A stretch of 64,000 nucleotides of DNA from Marinobacter sp. ELB17. GTDB taxonomy: Bacteria; Pseudomonadota; Gammaproteobacteria; Pseudomonadales; Oleiphilaceae. The stretch is from the NCBI RefSeq assembly GCF_000169375.1, contig NZ_AAXY01000002.1:186001-250000 (forward strand), read 5' to 3'. A model generated the notes under the pieces. It did not search any database. It saw nothing but the letters and a program-made list of their open reading frames with translations, and was not told the origin of the DNA. This document shows positions 18,506 to 27,670 of this stretch, piece after piece (position 1 is the stretch's first letter; every line of letters starts with the position of its first letter). The translations under genes and the position numbers were made by a program.

Positions 18506-19318
18506 TTGGCTAGAATTATTGTAGTAACCTCAGGAAAAGGCGGCGTTGGCAAAACCACCACCAGCGCTTCGATCAGCACCGGCATAGCCAAACGTGGCCA
18601 CAAAACCGTGGTCATAGATTTTGACGTTGGCCTGCGTAATCTGGACCTGATCATGAACTGCGAGCGCCGGGTGGTGTACGACTTCGTTAACGTCATTCAA
18701 GGCGAAGCTTCACTGAACCAGGCACTGATCCGCGACAAGCGGGTAAACACCCTGTTCATCCTGCCGGCCTCGCAAACCCGGGAAAAAGAAGCGCTGACCA
18801 AAGAAGGCGTAGAAAGGGTCATCAACGAGCTGGCACAAACCTTTGATTACATCATTTGTGACTCGCCAGCCGGTATTGAGCACGGTGCCCAGATGGCCCT
18901 GTACTTTGCTGATGAAGCCATTGTAGTCACCAACCCGGAAGTGTCCTCCGTGCGCGACTCTGATCGCATTCTGGGCATTCTGCAAAGCAAGTCGCGCCGC
19001 GCCGAAAAGGGCCAGGATCCGGTAAAAGAACACCTCTTGGTTACCCGTTACAACCCAGTACGGGTAGAGCGTGGCGAGATGCTGTCGGTGGCCGACATAG
19101 AAGAAATTCTGGCGATACCGCTGATGGGTGTTATTCCCGAAAGCCAAATAGTGCTGAACTCCTCTAACCAAGGCCTTCCGGTTATTTTAGAGACCGAAAG
19201 CGACGCTGGCCAGGCTTATGATGATGCCGTGGCGCGCCTGCTAGGAGAAGAACGGGAACACCGTTTTATGACAGCCCAGAAGAAGGGCTTCTTTTCACGG
19301 ATGTTCAAGGGAGGCTAG
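18506..19318 (+). CDS. minD: septum site-determining protein MinD
   Basis: Membrane-associated ATPase that carries MinC to the poles. The 270-residue protein starts with a TTG (18506) and reads IIVVTSGKGGVGKTTTSAS (deviant Walker A), DFDVGLRNLDLIM, CDSPAGIEHGA, and ends with an amphipathic membrane-targeting helix (KKGFFSRMFKGG). Spaced 76 bp after minC and 3 bp before minE. Confidence 0.97.
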   Translation: MARIIVVTSGKGGVGKTTTSASISTGIAKRGHKTVVIDFDVGLRNLDLIMNCERRVVYDFVNVIQGEASLNQALIRDKRVNTLFILPASQTREKEALTKEGVERVINELAQTFDYIICDSPAGIEHGAQMALYFADEAIVVTNPEVSSVRDSDRILGILQSKSRRAEKGQDPVKEHLLVTRYNPVRVERGEMLSVADIEEILAIPLMGVIPESQIVLNSSNQGLPVILETESDAGQAYDDAVARLLGEEREHRFMTAQKKGFFSRMFKGG

Positions 19319-19321
19319 CAA

Positions 19322-19573
19322 ATGAGTTTTCTGGACTATTTCAGGAGCAAAAAAACCAATACCGCCAATGTTGCCAAGGAGCGGCTTCAAATCATTGTGG
19401 CCCACGAGCGGGGCCACCGCAAACAACCGGATTACCTGCCGGCGCTGCAGCAGGAACTGCTGGCGGTTATCCGCAAGTATGTGGACATCAGCGATGACAT
19501 GGTACAAGTAGAGATAGACCGCACCGACACTTGTTCGGTGCTTGAACTGAACGTAACGCTGCCCGAGAAGTGA
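19322..19573 (+). CDS. minE: cell division topological specificity factor MinE
   Basis: An 83-residue MinE: N-terminal [15 protein letters not shown] amphipathic helix, [11 protein letters not shown]inD-stimulating segment, and C-terminal dimer domain ([18 protein letters not shown]). Drives MinD oscillation by triggering its ATPase. Follows minD after 3 bp. Confidence 0.97.
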   Translation: MSFLDYFRSKKTNTANVAKERLQIIVAHERGHRKQPDYLPALQQELLAVIRKYVDISDDMVQVEIDRTDTCSVLELNVTLPEK

Positions 19574-19631
19574 CGCCGGCAAGGGTTCGGGCTAAGCTTT
19601 TACCCACTTTTAAAAATAGGCTGCCTGAACC

Positions 19632-20123
19632 ATGCTGTTGCTTGCACGCGAGATAATGACCCCGAGTATCAAAGCGGTGCCCCAGTCTTGGACGATGGAC
19701 AGGCTGGCACGCTTTCTGACCGACAACGAAATCGCTGGTAGCCCGGTTACCGACGATAGCGGCGACATCATCGGCATTGTTACCCTGAAAGATATTACCG
19801 AATTTCGCTGGAACGCCAGCCGCCCGGAAACGGAGGCCCGGTTGACGGAAGACGAAGCCCGCGAGGCCCGTCGCTTGCGCATGGTTATTTACGAGGGTAT
19901 GGGCAAACTGCCGGTGGAGGTCAGAGACATAATGACCCCCATTCTGCTATCTGTTGACGAAGACACGCCGGTACGCGAAATTGCCAAAACCATGATGGCC
20001 GAGCATCTGCACCGTATATTTGTCACCCTTGGTGGAAAAATTACCGGAATCATAACCACTTATGATCTTCTTAAGATCATTGCCGACCGCGATATGACCC
20101 AGCGCTGCGCGATGCAAGACTGA
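19632..20123 (+). CDS. CBS-domain protein
   Basis: A 163-residue protein consisting of two CBS motifs: REIMTPSIKAVPQSWTMD..IAGSPVTDDSGDIIGIVTLKD and RDIMTPILLSVDEDTPV..HRIFVTLGGKITGIITTYD. Such proteins sense adenine nucleotides; the partner is unknown. Located 58 bp after minE and 55 bp before phoH, same strand. Confidence 0.85.
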   Translation: MLLLAREIMTPSIKAVPQSWTMDRLARFLTDNEIAGSPVTDDSGDIIGIVTLKDITEFRWNASRPETEARLTEDEAREARRLRMVIYEGMGKLPVEVRDIMTPILLSVDEDTPVREIAKTMMAEHLHRIFVTLGGKITGIITTYDLLKIIADRDMTQRCAMQD

Positions 20124-20178
20124 ACCGGCCAGCCCGTATCCGCCATCCGATTCGCCCGTTGTAGAGGTACTGCCCCTT

Positions 20179-21564
20179 ATGCCCGCAGCATCGCAAGACC
20201 GACTCAAGATGTACGTACTAGACACCAATGTTCTGATTCACGACCCTAACGCCCTGCTGAATTTTGAAGAGCACCAGGTCATCATTCCGATGACCGTGCT
20301 GGAAGAACTCGACAGCCTGAAATTGGGCAAGCAGACGGTAGCGGCCGATTGTCGCCAGGCCATTCGCACCATCGACCGGCTGTTAGGCGACGCCAGCCCG
20401 AAGCAGATTGAAAGCGGTGTGCCTATTGCACGGGGCGAAAAAGCAGAGCCCATGGGAACTCTGTCGATCCTGATGAGTTCGGAAACGGTAAGCGGCCACG
20501 CCCTGCCCGAGCACTTGAACGATAACAAAATTATCAACAGCCTGGCCGCCCTGCAGAAACACCACACCAACCGCGACATCATTCTGGTTAGCAACGACAT
20601 CAACATGCGGCTGAAAGCCCGCGGCTTTGGCGTAGAAGCCCAGGCTTACCACAACGACCAACTGGTAGACGACATAGGCCTGCTGCCCCGGGGCTATATC
20701 GAGTTCCCCGGTTCGTTCTGGGACACCATCAGCAAAGTGGAAACCAAGCAACGCGATGGCGCCACCGAGCACAGATTCAAGCGCGAAGGCGAACTGGCGC
20801 GGCTGAACATCAACGAGTTTGTGCTGGACCAGCAGGGCTTTGTGGGCAAAGTGTGCGAACTGGGCGACGACTACCTTGTCATTCGCGACCTGCACCAGCA
20901 CGACCTGATGAACGAAGAAGTCTGGGGGCTGATTCCCCGCGATATCTATCAAGCCATTGCCCTGAACCTGCTGCTAGACCCAGACATTCACTTGGTGAAT
21001 CTGACCGGCGCCGCGGGCTCTGGAAAAACCATTCTTGCGCTGGCGGCCTGCATTGAGCTGACCGTGGCCAGCAAACTCTACAAACGTATTATTGCTACCC
21101 GCAGCACCCAAGGGTTAGACGAAGACATCGGTTTTCTGCCCGGCACCGAAGCGGAAAAAATGGAACCCTGGCTCGGCGCCATTGTGGACAACCTGGAGGC
21201 GCTGCACGAAGACGACGAGAACATGACCGCCAGCGTGGATTACATTCTCAGCAAAGTGCCCCTGCACTTTAAATCCCTGAACTACATTCGGGGCCGCAGC
21301 TTCCAGCACAGCCTGATCATTATTGACGAATCCCAGAACCTGACCCCGCACCAGATTAAAACCATCATCACCCGCGCCGGTAACGGCTCCAAGGTGATCT
21401 GCCTGGGTAATCTGGCGCAGATTGACACCCCTTACCTGAGCGCTCTGAGCTCTGGCCTGACCTACATGACCGAACGCTTCAAAACGTTTCGCCACGGTGG
21501 CCACATACACCTGCAAGGCGTGCCCCGTTCGGCATTGGCGGAATTTGCGGAAGCCAACCTGTAA
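20179..21564 (+). CDS. PhoH-family protein with N-terminal PIN domain
   Basis: A 461-residue PhoH2-type protein. The PIN RNase domain occupies about residues 10-150 (YVLDTNVLIHDP, VTVLEELDSLK-like, ILVSNDINMRLKA); the PhoH ATPase follows (GAAGSGKTILALAACIE Walker A, IIIDESQNLTPHQIKTIITRAG Walker B and downstream motif). Family members are thought to be RNA helicase-ribonucleases. Upstream GAGG supports a start near 20179; MYVLDTN at 20209 is the alternative. Confidence 0.9.
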   Translation: MPAASQDRLKMYVLDTNVLIHDPNALLNFEEHQVIIPMTVLEELDSLKLGKQTVAADCRQAIRTIDRLLGDASPKQIESGVPIARGEKAEPMGTLSILMSSETVSGHALPEHLNDNKIINSLAALQKHHTNRDIILVSNDINMRLKARGFGVEAQAYHNDQLVDDIGLLPRGYIEFPGSFWDTISKVETKQRDGATEHRFKREGELARLNINEFVLDQQGFVGKVCELGDDYLVIRDLHQHDLMNEEVWGLIPRDIYQAIALNLLLDPDIHLVNLTGAAGSGKTILALAACIELTVASKLYKRIIATRSTQGLDEDIGFLPGTEAEKMEPWLGAIVDNLEALHEDDENMTASVDYILSKVPLHFKSLNYIRGRSFQHSLIIIDESQNLTPHQIKTIITRAGNGSKVICLGNLAQIDTPYLSALSSGLTYMTERFKTFRHGGHIHLQGVPRSALAEFAEANL

Positions 21565-21599
21565 ACTATGAAGACAATACTATTGAACAGGAAAGCAAC

Positions 21600-22613
21600 A
21601 TGAACTCATCATGGATGAAGAAAGCCGGACAAGGCTTGCTGGCCGTAGCATTAGCCTCCAGCTTAAGCGTTCAAGCTAATGACACGCCGGGTGAAGGCGT
21701 AACCGTTATTCCCGTGAAAAGCTCCATTGCCGAAGTAACCTTTCAAACGCTGCTGATCAGCCGCGCGCTAACAGACCTGGGATTCAACGTGGAAAAAATC
21801 CGCGAATTGGAATACCCGGCAGCCCACGTTGCGATTGCTAACGGCGATGGCACCTTTATAGCCGACCACTGGTACCCCATGCACACGGATTTCTATGAAA
21901 AGGCCGGCGGCGGCGACAAGCTGTTCCGTTCTAACGTGTATTCCGGAGGCGCTTTGAGCGGTTATCTCATCGACAAGAAAACCGCAGACGAGTACAGCAT
22001 TACCAACATCGCTCAGCTAAAAGACCCGGAAATCGCCAAACTGTTCGACACCAATGGCAACGGCAAAGCCGACTTGACCGGCTGCCCTAAGGGCTGGGGC
22101 TGCGAACAGATCATTGAGCACCACATGGATGCCTATGGTCTGCGAGATACCGTTGATCACAACCAGGGGCCCCACTCGGCTCTGATGGCCAGCACCATTG
22201 CCCGGTTCAACAAAGGCGAACCGGTGCTGTATTACAGCTGGGTGCCCTACTGGGTGAGCGCGGTGATGAAGCCAAGTAAAGATGTGGTGTGGATGGAAGT
22301 GCCCTTCTCTTCCCTGCCGGGCGAAGGCGGTAATGAAGTCAACACCAAATTGCCAGACGGTTCCAACTACGGCTTCCGTGTTAATACCCAGCGCATTGTG
22401 GCCAACAAAACATTCACCGATAACAATCCGGCCGCCAAAGCGCTGTTCCAGGCCATGAACATATCCGGCGAGCACATCTCCGCGCAAAATCTGGCGATGC
22501 GTAACGGCCAAGACACCGATGAAGACATAGCGCGTCACACCGACCAGTGGATCGAAGCCAACCAAGACATTTATAACAGCTGGCTTAAAACCGCACGGGC
22601 AGCAGCCAAGTAA
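21600..22613 (+). CDS. proX: glycine betaine/proline-type ABC substrate-binding protein (ProX-like)
   Basis: A 337-residue periplasmic binding protein with a signal peptide (residues 1-26, ending VQAND) and OpuAC/ProX features: VTVIPVKSSIAEVTFQTLL, DHWYPMHTDFYEKAGG, and PVLYYSWVPYWVSAVMKP with aromatic box residues typical for betaine. A good AGGAAAG precedes ATG. No proV or proW is adjacent, so this is an orphan binding protein. A terminator follows. Confidence 0.85.
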   Translation: MNSSWMKKAGQGLLAVALASSLSVQANDTPGEGVTVIPVKSSIAEVTFQTLLISRALTDLGFNVEKIRELEYPAAHVAIANGDGTFIADHWYPMHTDFYEKAGGGDKLFRSNVYSGGALSGYLIDKKTADEYSITNIAQLKDPEIAKLFDTNGNGKADLTGCPKGWGCEQIIEHHMDAYGLRDTVDHNQGPHSALMASTIARFNKGEPVLYYSWVPYWVSAVMKPSKDVVWMEVPFSSLPGEGGNEVNTKLPDGSNYGFRVNTQRIVANKTFTDNNPAAKALFQAMNISGEHISAQNLAMRNGQDTDEDIARHTDQWIEANQDIYNSWLKTARAAAK

Positions 22614-22644
22614 ATACTGCCTACCAAGTGGTTAAAACCTGAAT

Positions 22645-22683
22645 AAAAAAGCCCGGTCAGCTCCTTTGCTGACCGGGCTTTTC
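22645..22683. terminator. bidirectional terminator between proX-like and ZIP genes
   Basis: AAAAAAGCCCGGTCAG, loop CTCCTTTG, then CTGACCGGGCTTTTC: a 10-bp stem with A and T runs on either side, located between two convergent genes. Confidence 0.9.
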
Positions 22684-23433
22684 TCAACCTACCGCCAATT
22701 GGCCCAACACACCGAACAAAAACCCTAGAACTGCGCCCATCGGCGGCAGCCAGTGTTTTTCTAACTTTGCCTGCGGAGCAATGTCCTGAAACACCAGATA
22801 CAAAATACCGCCAGACGCAAACAGCATAATAAAGTCCAGAACCTCATCGTATTGTGCCAGCCAGACGTGCCCGACAACACCTGCCGCCGGCCCCAAAGGC
22901 ACCAGACAGCAGAATATTAGCAACACCTTTTTACCTTCGACACCCTGGGCTTTGCGGCTGCGATGAATGGTGAGCGGATTTTCCGCCGCGGTCATCTCAC
23001 GATAGGCATTGAAGCCTTCCGGTAAATTCTGCACCGCAATCAACAGCGCCAGCAGCATGCCACCCTGCCCGCCCACCGCAAACATAGCCCCCAGCGCCAG
23101 CGCTTCCGGTATGAAATCCGCCAGCATCGCGATCAACTGCGACACCGAGCCCTGAGCCTTCGCCAGCAACACATCCAGCAAGCCAAATCCCAGCCCGCCC
23201 ATAATCATGGCGAGCGCAACCCACCAGCCACTTAGCAGGTCAACACTTTCTGGCACCAGCACCAGCGCTACCGCCGACAGTAATGCACCGCCACCAAATG
23301 CAATCACAGCGTGGCGGAACTCGCTGTCTAGCCAACTGGGGCCAATATGTTCAATTCTGCCTAGCAAAGCGCCTATCGGAATCGCTGCGCCAGCTGCCGT
23401 AGCCAATACAATGGTCGTCCATAACGAAGTCAT
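22684..23433 (-). CDS. ZIP-family metal transporter
   Basis: A 249-residue membrane protein with about eight helices. Metal-binding helix motifs are FIPEALALGAMF and the HRS-flanked AVQNLPEGFNAYREM, both signatures of ZIP transporters, which bring zinc or other divalent cations into the cytoplasm. Metal specificity is not visible. Alone on the minus strand, ending at the shared terminator. Confidence 0.85.
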   Translation of the reverse strand: MTSLWTTIVLATAAGAAIPIGALLGRIEHIGPSWLDSEFRHAVIAFGGGALLSAVALVLVPESVDLLSGWWVALAMIMGGLGFGLLDVLLAKAQGSVSQLIAMLADFIPEALALGAMFAVGGQGGMLLALLIAVQNLPEGFNAYREMTAAENPLTIHRSRKAQGVEGKKVLLIFCCLVPLGPAAGVVGHVWLAQYDEVLDFIMLFASGGILYLVFQDIAPQAKLEKHWLPPMGAVLGFLFGVLGQLAVG

Positions 23434-23609
23434 AACTGCGCGTATCTCCCCTCTTTTCGATCAATTCCAAGTCAGCAGCCTACACACTACCCAGCGCCAC
23501 CATTGTTGCCAATCAGTCATGTTGTATCGCCAATCGGCTGCCAAGGTTCAATTAGATGCGCATCGCTTTAATTCTGCATCCTTTGCATTTCCTTGATAGG
23601 AGATTACGC

Positions 23610-23831
23610 ATGAGAAAACATAGCTCAATAACAATTCGCTCAGGCAAAGTTGCATTGCTAGCGGGCCTCGCAATCGCTCTGGGCGGCTGTGCCAGCTCCG
23701 GTGAACGCCCGGGTGCCGATCTGCAAAGTGCCGAATCGGTACGCAACGCGCTGGAAAATCAGGGCATATCGTCCCGTCGGGTTGAAAGCAAAGGCTACGA
23801 CGAGCAATACCCGGGAAGACTGAGAAACTAA
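23610..23831 (+). pseudogene. short lipoprotein, apparently an OmpA-family lipoprotein with its middle deleted
   Basis: 73 codons from ATG 23610 with TAGGAG upstream. The N-terminus is a lipoprotein signal (LAIALGGC, Cys about residue 27). What follows (SAESVRNALENQGISSRRVE then KGYDEQYPGRLRN) resembles the last helix and strand of an OmpA C-terminal peptidoglycan-binding domain, but the first two thirds of that domain are missing. I infer an in-frame internal deletion. It could still be a small expressed lipoprotein, so gene versus pseudogene is open. Confidence 0.5.
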
Positions 23832-23849
23832 ATTCGTAAAAGAGCAGCT

Positions 23850-24664
23850 CAGGGAAGGCCAGTACTAACAATGCAATCCTGAATCGCGCCAGAAAACCAC
23901 TCAATCACCCCCCAACTCGTTAAGCTGGGTTGGCCATCATCACCAGCGCGCCAAACCAAACCAGCGTATCCCAGGCGCTTTTCTCGCCGAGTACGTCTTT
24001 CCAGTTCAGTACACCGGTGACCGGAAGAATCGACAAGCCGACAAAAGCGGTGGTGGTCGAATTCAGTTTGAACGTATCCCCAAAAATCCACGCCGGCACA
24101 CCGGCCCACAGCAGCAACAGCACGACAAATACGTCCAGCATAATGCCCTCATCGCGGCTCAACTTGCCCAGTTTTCCCAGGCGTTCACGGACGAAATCGA
24201 CCGCGTTGGGAGTGGCTTTGATCTCTGGTGGATACATCAGATAAATCACCAGCGGCATCAGCGCGATGGCAACCAGGCCCGGCAGTAACATGGCCAAGGC
24301 CCAGGTTGTCCAGCTTCGAGTAATGGCCGACCCGGTAGCGTCGGCAATCAGCTTGACCGTCAGCGGGTTGGGCGCCGTCGCGGAAAAACATAATGGCCAC
24401 GGCTATCAGTCAAATCAACGAGTTATTAAAGCTGCCCAGTGCATCACGAGTGGCGGTGCCAGGGTTATCGCTGGTGACGCCGCTTACGGCAACTACGGTA
24501 ATCGCGACAATGGAAATGGCACCGATGGGCATAGCCTTGCTAATAATCGCGGCAATGGTTGCCACAAAAATAGCCAACATTAGCCAGCCTTGGGCAGAAA
24601 CGCCTTCCGGCGTGGGGATAAACCAGATCGCGAATCCGATGGCGATCGCGATAAGCGCGGGCAA
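23850..24664 (-). pseudogene. DASS/SLC13 anion:sodium symporter, multiply disrupted
   Basis: Minus-strand pieces of one transporter: codons 24664-24410 (FAIWFIPTPEGVSAQGW... to NNSLI), a TGA where the family has Trp (SLI-stop-LIAVAIMF), then a deletion/frameshift into another frame (TAPNPLTVKLIADATG... then LLPGLVAIALMPLVIYLMYPPEIK, to 23920), and a third frame (SWGVIEWFSGAIQ) near 23890. About 150 residues of the middle and the C-terminus are missing. Family assigned from the YPPEIK and TAPNPL motifs. Confidence 0.8.
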
Positions 24665-24680
24665 AGGGCGGAACCTTAAC

Positions 24681-24719
24681 GCACTGAGCCCCGAAACTAC
24701 CAGTTTCGAGGCTCAGTGC
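24681..24719. repeat. 39-bp hairpin (18-bp stem, one mismatch)
   Basis: GCACTGAGCC-C-CGAAACT, loop ACC, AGTTTCG-A-GGCTCAGTGC. It lies between the YIP1 gene and the DASS pseudogene. There is no T-run on either side, so it is not a typical terminator; it may be a relic of a mobile element end or a structured RNA. Confidence 0.75.
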
Positions 24720-24752
24720 AATCATGACAAACTCACTTAATAGCGAGTCGTA

Positions 24753-25370
24753 TTACCCGACAAAAACAGGGGACGCAACAAAATTCCAGATAATAACGGA
24801 ACCCACACGGGTGGCGACCAGAATAACGAGAGCCACTGTTAGCAGGGCGCCGCCATAAAATACGGCTCTGTCCTGATCAATACCCATCACGATGGGAAGC
24901 CCGTCGTACATCAACCATGCGCCGTAGCAGGCGGCCGCCAAAAATACCATCGCATTGAACCAGGGCACCGGGTACAGCAGAGCGAAGCCTGCCAGAAACA
25001 TCGGCGTGCAGGAATAAGCCGCCAGTGCAATGCCGTTAGACGGCGTTATCTCTTCTTTAGCCCCGTAGGTTTTAGCCATCCAGTTCACGGCATAACCCAG
25101 TGCAAAAACGCCCACCAACATGGCAACATACGTTAGCACACTGAGTTGGGCCGCGCTGATTTCGGTCAGCTTAACAATTCTTTCGCTGCCCACTTTCCAA
25201 CCAAAAATAGCTGTTGATATATAAGCACAAATCGGTGCTATCGCCGCCAGAATCACGACGTAGGCAACGTAAAGCCGGCCGGGCGTTTCGTGCTCGTTAC
25301 GAATGGCAGCCCATTCGGCGCCCGGTTTCGTGAATAATCCAAAAGCGTGTGAAAGAAGCATGAGCACCAC
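24753..25370 (-). CDS. YIP1-family membrane protein
   Basis: A 205-residue protein with five predicted membrane helices. The start MVLMLLSHAFGLFTKPGAEWAAI is typical of bacterial YIP1 proteins (PF04893), as is NWMAKTYGAKEEITPSNGIALAAYSCTPMFLAGF. Function unknown. Single gene between the DASS relic and a chemoreceptor. Confidence 0.82.
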   Translation of the reverse strand: MVLMLLSHAFGLFTKPGAEWAAIRNEHETPGRLYVAYVVILAAIAPICAYISTAIFGWKVGSERIVKLTEISAAQLSVLTYVAMLVGVFALGYAVNWMAKTYGAKEEITPSNGIALAAYSCTPMFLAGFALLYPVPWFNAMVFLAAACYGAWLMYDGLPIVMGIDQDRAVFYGGALLTVALVILVATRVGSVIIWNFVASPVFVG

Positions 25371-25571
25371 CTGTTATTGTCGTTGTTGTTGTCGCGTATA
25401 AGAGTATATACGACACTTCCGATTCCGCCAGATCAGCGGCGATTGAAATAGTAGATTAAAATTTGACCACCTACGCCTGAATTGAAACATAAAGCGTCCC
25501 ACCCTTGGGGCTAAACCGAGAACTGCCCAAGTTGAATGCACTTTCAGGGCCATCAGCTCACCCAGCGCCGT

Positions 25572-27248
25572 TCACGCTTTAATTTGAAACTTTTTCAGAA
25601 TAGTGTCCAGCAACTCCGCCTGCTCGTTCAGTTTTAGCGCCGTATTGGCCGTTTCTTTTGCGGTATGGTTACTCGCTTGAGTAATCGTTTCGATTCCCGT
25701 AACGCTTTCGGTAATGTATTCGGCAGCCTTCGCTTGTTCACTGCAGGCGTGAGCTATTTGGGCCACCAGGTTGGATGCTTCGTTCACGTTAGCGAATATA
25801 TTTTTTAATGACTCCGTTGTTTGGCCCGCAATATCGATACCGTTTTTAGCTTTTTCAGTCGATTTCTCAATCAATGCGGACGTCTCTTGGGCCGTATTCG
25901 CACTTCGTCTAGCCAAACTTCTTACTTCGTCAGCAACCACCGCAAAACCACGCCCTTGCTCTCCTGCTCGAGCCGCTTCAATCGCGGCGTTTAAAGCCAA
26001 CAAATTTGTTTGGGATGCAATTTCATCAATTGTTTTAATAAAAGACTCAACATTTTTGCTTGAACTGTTAATTTCTTCCATCGCTACCATCATACGCGCC
26101 ATTTCTTTACTGCCTGCTTGCGCTGCTTGCTGTGCATTGGCTGTTAACTTCTGAGCTTGCAAAGCGCTATCGGCATTTTCATTAGTTTGAGACGTTAGTT
26201 CAAATAACGACGATGAAATACTCTCTAAATTCGACGCTTGTTTATTTGCACCATCAGCAACTTTTTTACTGGCCCCCGATAACTGACCACTCCCCGCAGA
26301 AATCGCATTGCTCGCTTCCTGAACCTTTCCAAAAAACTCATTTAGGTTAGCCACCATTTTCTGCATCGAACGGCCTAGTACATCACGCTCCGACGCTAAG
26401 GAAACCTCAACGGTTAGATCTCCTTGCGCAATGCGCTCTAATACTTCGGCTTTTTCCTGCAGGTTTTCAGCCATATTCTGTAAAGTCGCAAAAACCCCAA
26501 TTGAACCCTTGCGCGACATTGCCTCAGCGTTGGCTTGCAAATCACCTGCCGCTACATTCGTTGCGATTTTTTCGATGTATGCCGGCTCTCCGCCTAGTTG
26601 GCGCATGATGCTTTTCGCAAAAAATGCAGCCAAAGCAAAACCGCAAATAATCGCAATCAGTGTGCCAAACACCGTTATATTAATCACAAAAGCCGAATCG
26701 GAATCCAAAGAGTTCATTCGTGTCACCATAAGTGACTCTTCTCTTTCTTTGAACGTAGCAACTTGTTTTCGAAATTTATCAAAATGCTCCTTGCCTTTTG
26801 CCTGCCCTACTACGTTCGCGACGTCATAGAGAGTTCTTATAACGCCCACCTGCCGACGCAGAGCAATGTTCGGCTCACCAATTTCTCGCTTCCATGTTGC
26901 AACGGTCTCTCTGATTTCAGACAACAACAGTACTTGCGGAGGGTCTTTTTTAACCGTTACTGACAGCTCATCAATTAATGCGTTTATCCGTTTTTCACCT
27001 AACTTGTAAGGCTCGAGAAACGGTTCTTGTCCCGTCAACAAAAACCCTCGCATACCCGTTTGCATATCGACAGCCGCTGATTCAATAGAAGAAGCTTTGG
27101 CCAACACCTTATGAGTGTGGTCTACCCAGTTAAAGTTATAGAGCAAAGACTTAATGCCCATATAAGCGATTGTCGATATGACAATTAAAAACAATAAGAT
27201 TAGCCCGTTTACCAAGAATAATTTGGTGCGTAATCTCATGTTTTCCAT
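25572..27248 (-). CDS. methyl-accepting chemotaxis protein (CHASE3-type sensor)
   Basis: A 558-residue chemoreceptor. TM1 about 10-30, periplasmic helical bundle with the CHASE3-like [22 protein letters not shown]2 about 190-210, HAMP-like linkers, then the signalling tip [20 protein letters not shown] and [17 protein letters not shown]. It would couple an unknown ligand to CheA/CheW. Lone gene, lower GC look than its neighbours (many A/T-rich codons). Confidence 0.92.
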   Translation of the reverse strand: MENMRLRTKLFLVNGLILLFLIVISTIAYMGIKSLLYNFNWVDHTHKVLAKASSIESAAVDMQTGMRGFLLTGQEPFLEPYKLGEKRINALIDELSVTVKKDPPQVLLLSEIRETVATWKREIGEPNIALRRQVGVIRTLYDVANVVGQAKGKEHFDKFRKQVATFKEREESLMVTRMNSLDSDSAFVINITVFGTLIAIICGFALAAFFAKSIMRQLGGEPAYIEKIATNVAAGDLQANAEAMSRKGSIGVFATLQNMAENLQEKAEVLERIAQGDLTVEVSLASERDVLGRSMQKMVANLNEFFGKVQEASNAISAGSGQLSGASKKVADGANKQASNLESISSSLFELTSQTNENADSALQAQKLTANAQQAAQAGSKEMARMMVAMEEINSSSKNVESFIKTIDEIASQTNLLALNAAIEAARAGEQGRGFAVVADEVRSLARRSANTAQETSALIEKSTEKAKNGIDIAGQTTESLKNIFANVNEASNLVAQIAHACSEQAKAAEYITESVTGIETITQASNHTAKETANTALKLNEQAELLDTILKKFQIKA

Positions 27249-27602
27249 GCTTCGTCCTCAAAAAGTAGACGCAGATCGCCTAGAAACTGGATTTATTGAC
27301 GACCTATACGCTTATCGTAAAATTTCTGAAAAACTTTAGGGGAAATTAAGCCCAGCAGCTTATTTGCCACCCACTTCCAGCATAATTCTGCCTTTCGCGC
27401 TGCTTGTGAAATGTTGCCATGCCGGCATCCGTGAGCGACTTTTTTACTAAACCAAGCTTGGAAATATTGAAAAGTCGAAATCTTTCTCACTGTAACTGTA
27501 GCGCAGCGCAACATACAACTTAAGTGCTGACCCGTCTAATTGAGCCATGCCCTGCTGTGACCAAGGTCACACTGGGGGGGAGGCTTCAGATGCAGAGAGA
27601 GC
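27249..27602. other. intergenic stretch without a supported gene
   Basis: Between the chemoreceptor start and the palindrome at 27.6 kb. A 73-codon minus-strand frame (27293-27514) is open but has no recognisable family and no clear ribosome binding site, so I do not call it a gene. It contains a CCAAGGTCAC / GTGACCAAGGTCAC-type inverted run near 27557. Confidence 0.4.
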
Positions 27603-27643
27603 AAAAAAGGGGGGACAGATTTTAAATCTGTCCCCCCTTTTTT
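27603..27643. repeat. GGGACAGATTTT palindrome doubling as aldehyde dehydrogenase terminator
   Basis: A perfect palindrome of about 41 bp: AAAAAAGGGGGGACAGATTT and its complement ending in TTTTTT. Same core family as the other GGGGACAG palindromes but extended by A6/T6 arms. It sits 28 bp past the aldehyde dehydrogenase stop and would act as a rho-independent terminator in either direction. Confidence 0.85.
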
Positions 27644-27670
27644 GTTAAGGCTTACGGCGATTCACTTCAA

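Noticed and set aside
27293..27514. 73-codon minus-strand frame
   Set aside because: No Shine-Dalgarno, odd composition and no family; likely chance.
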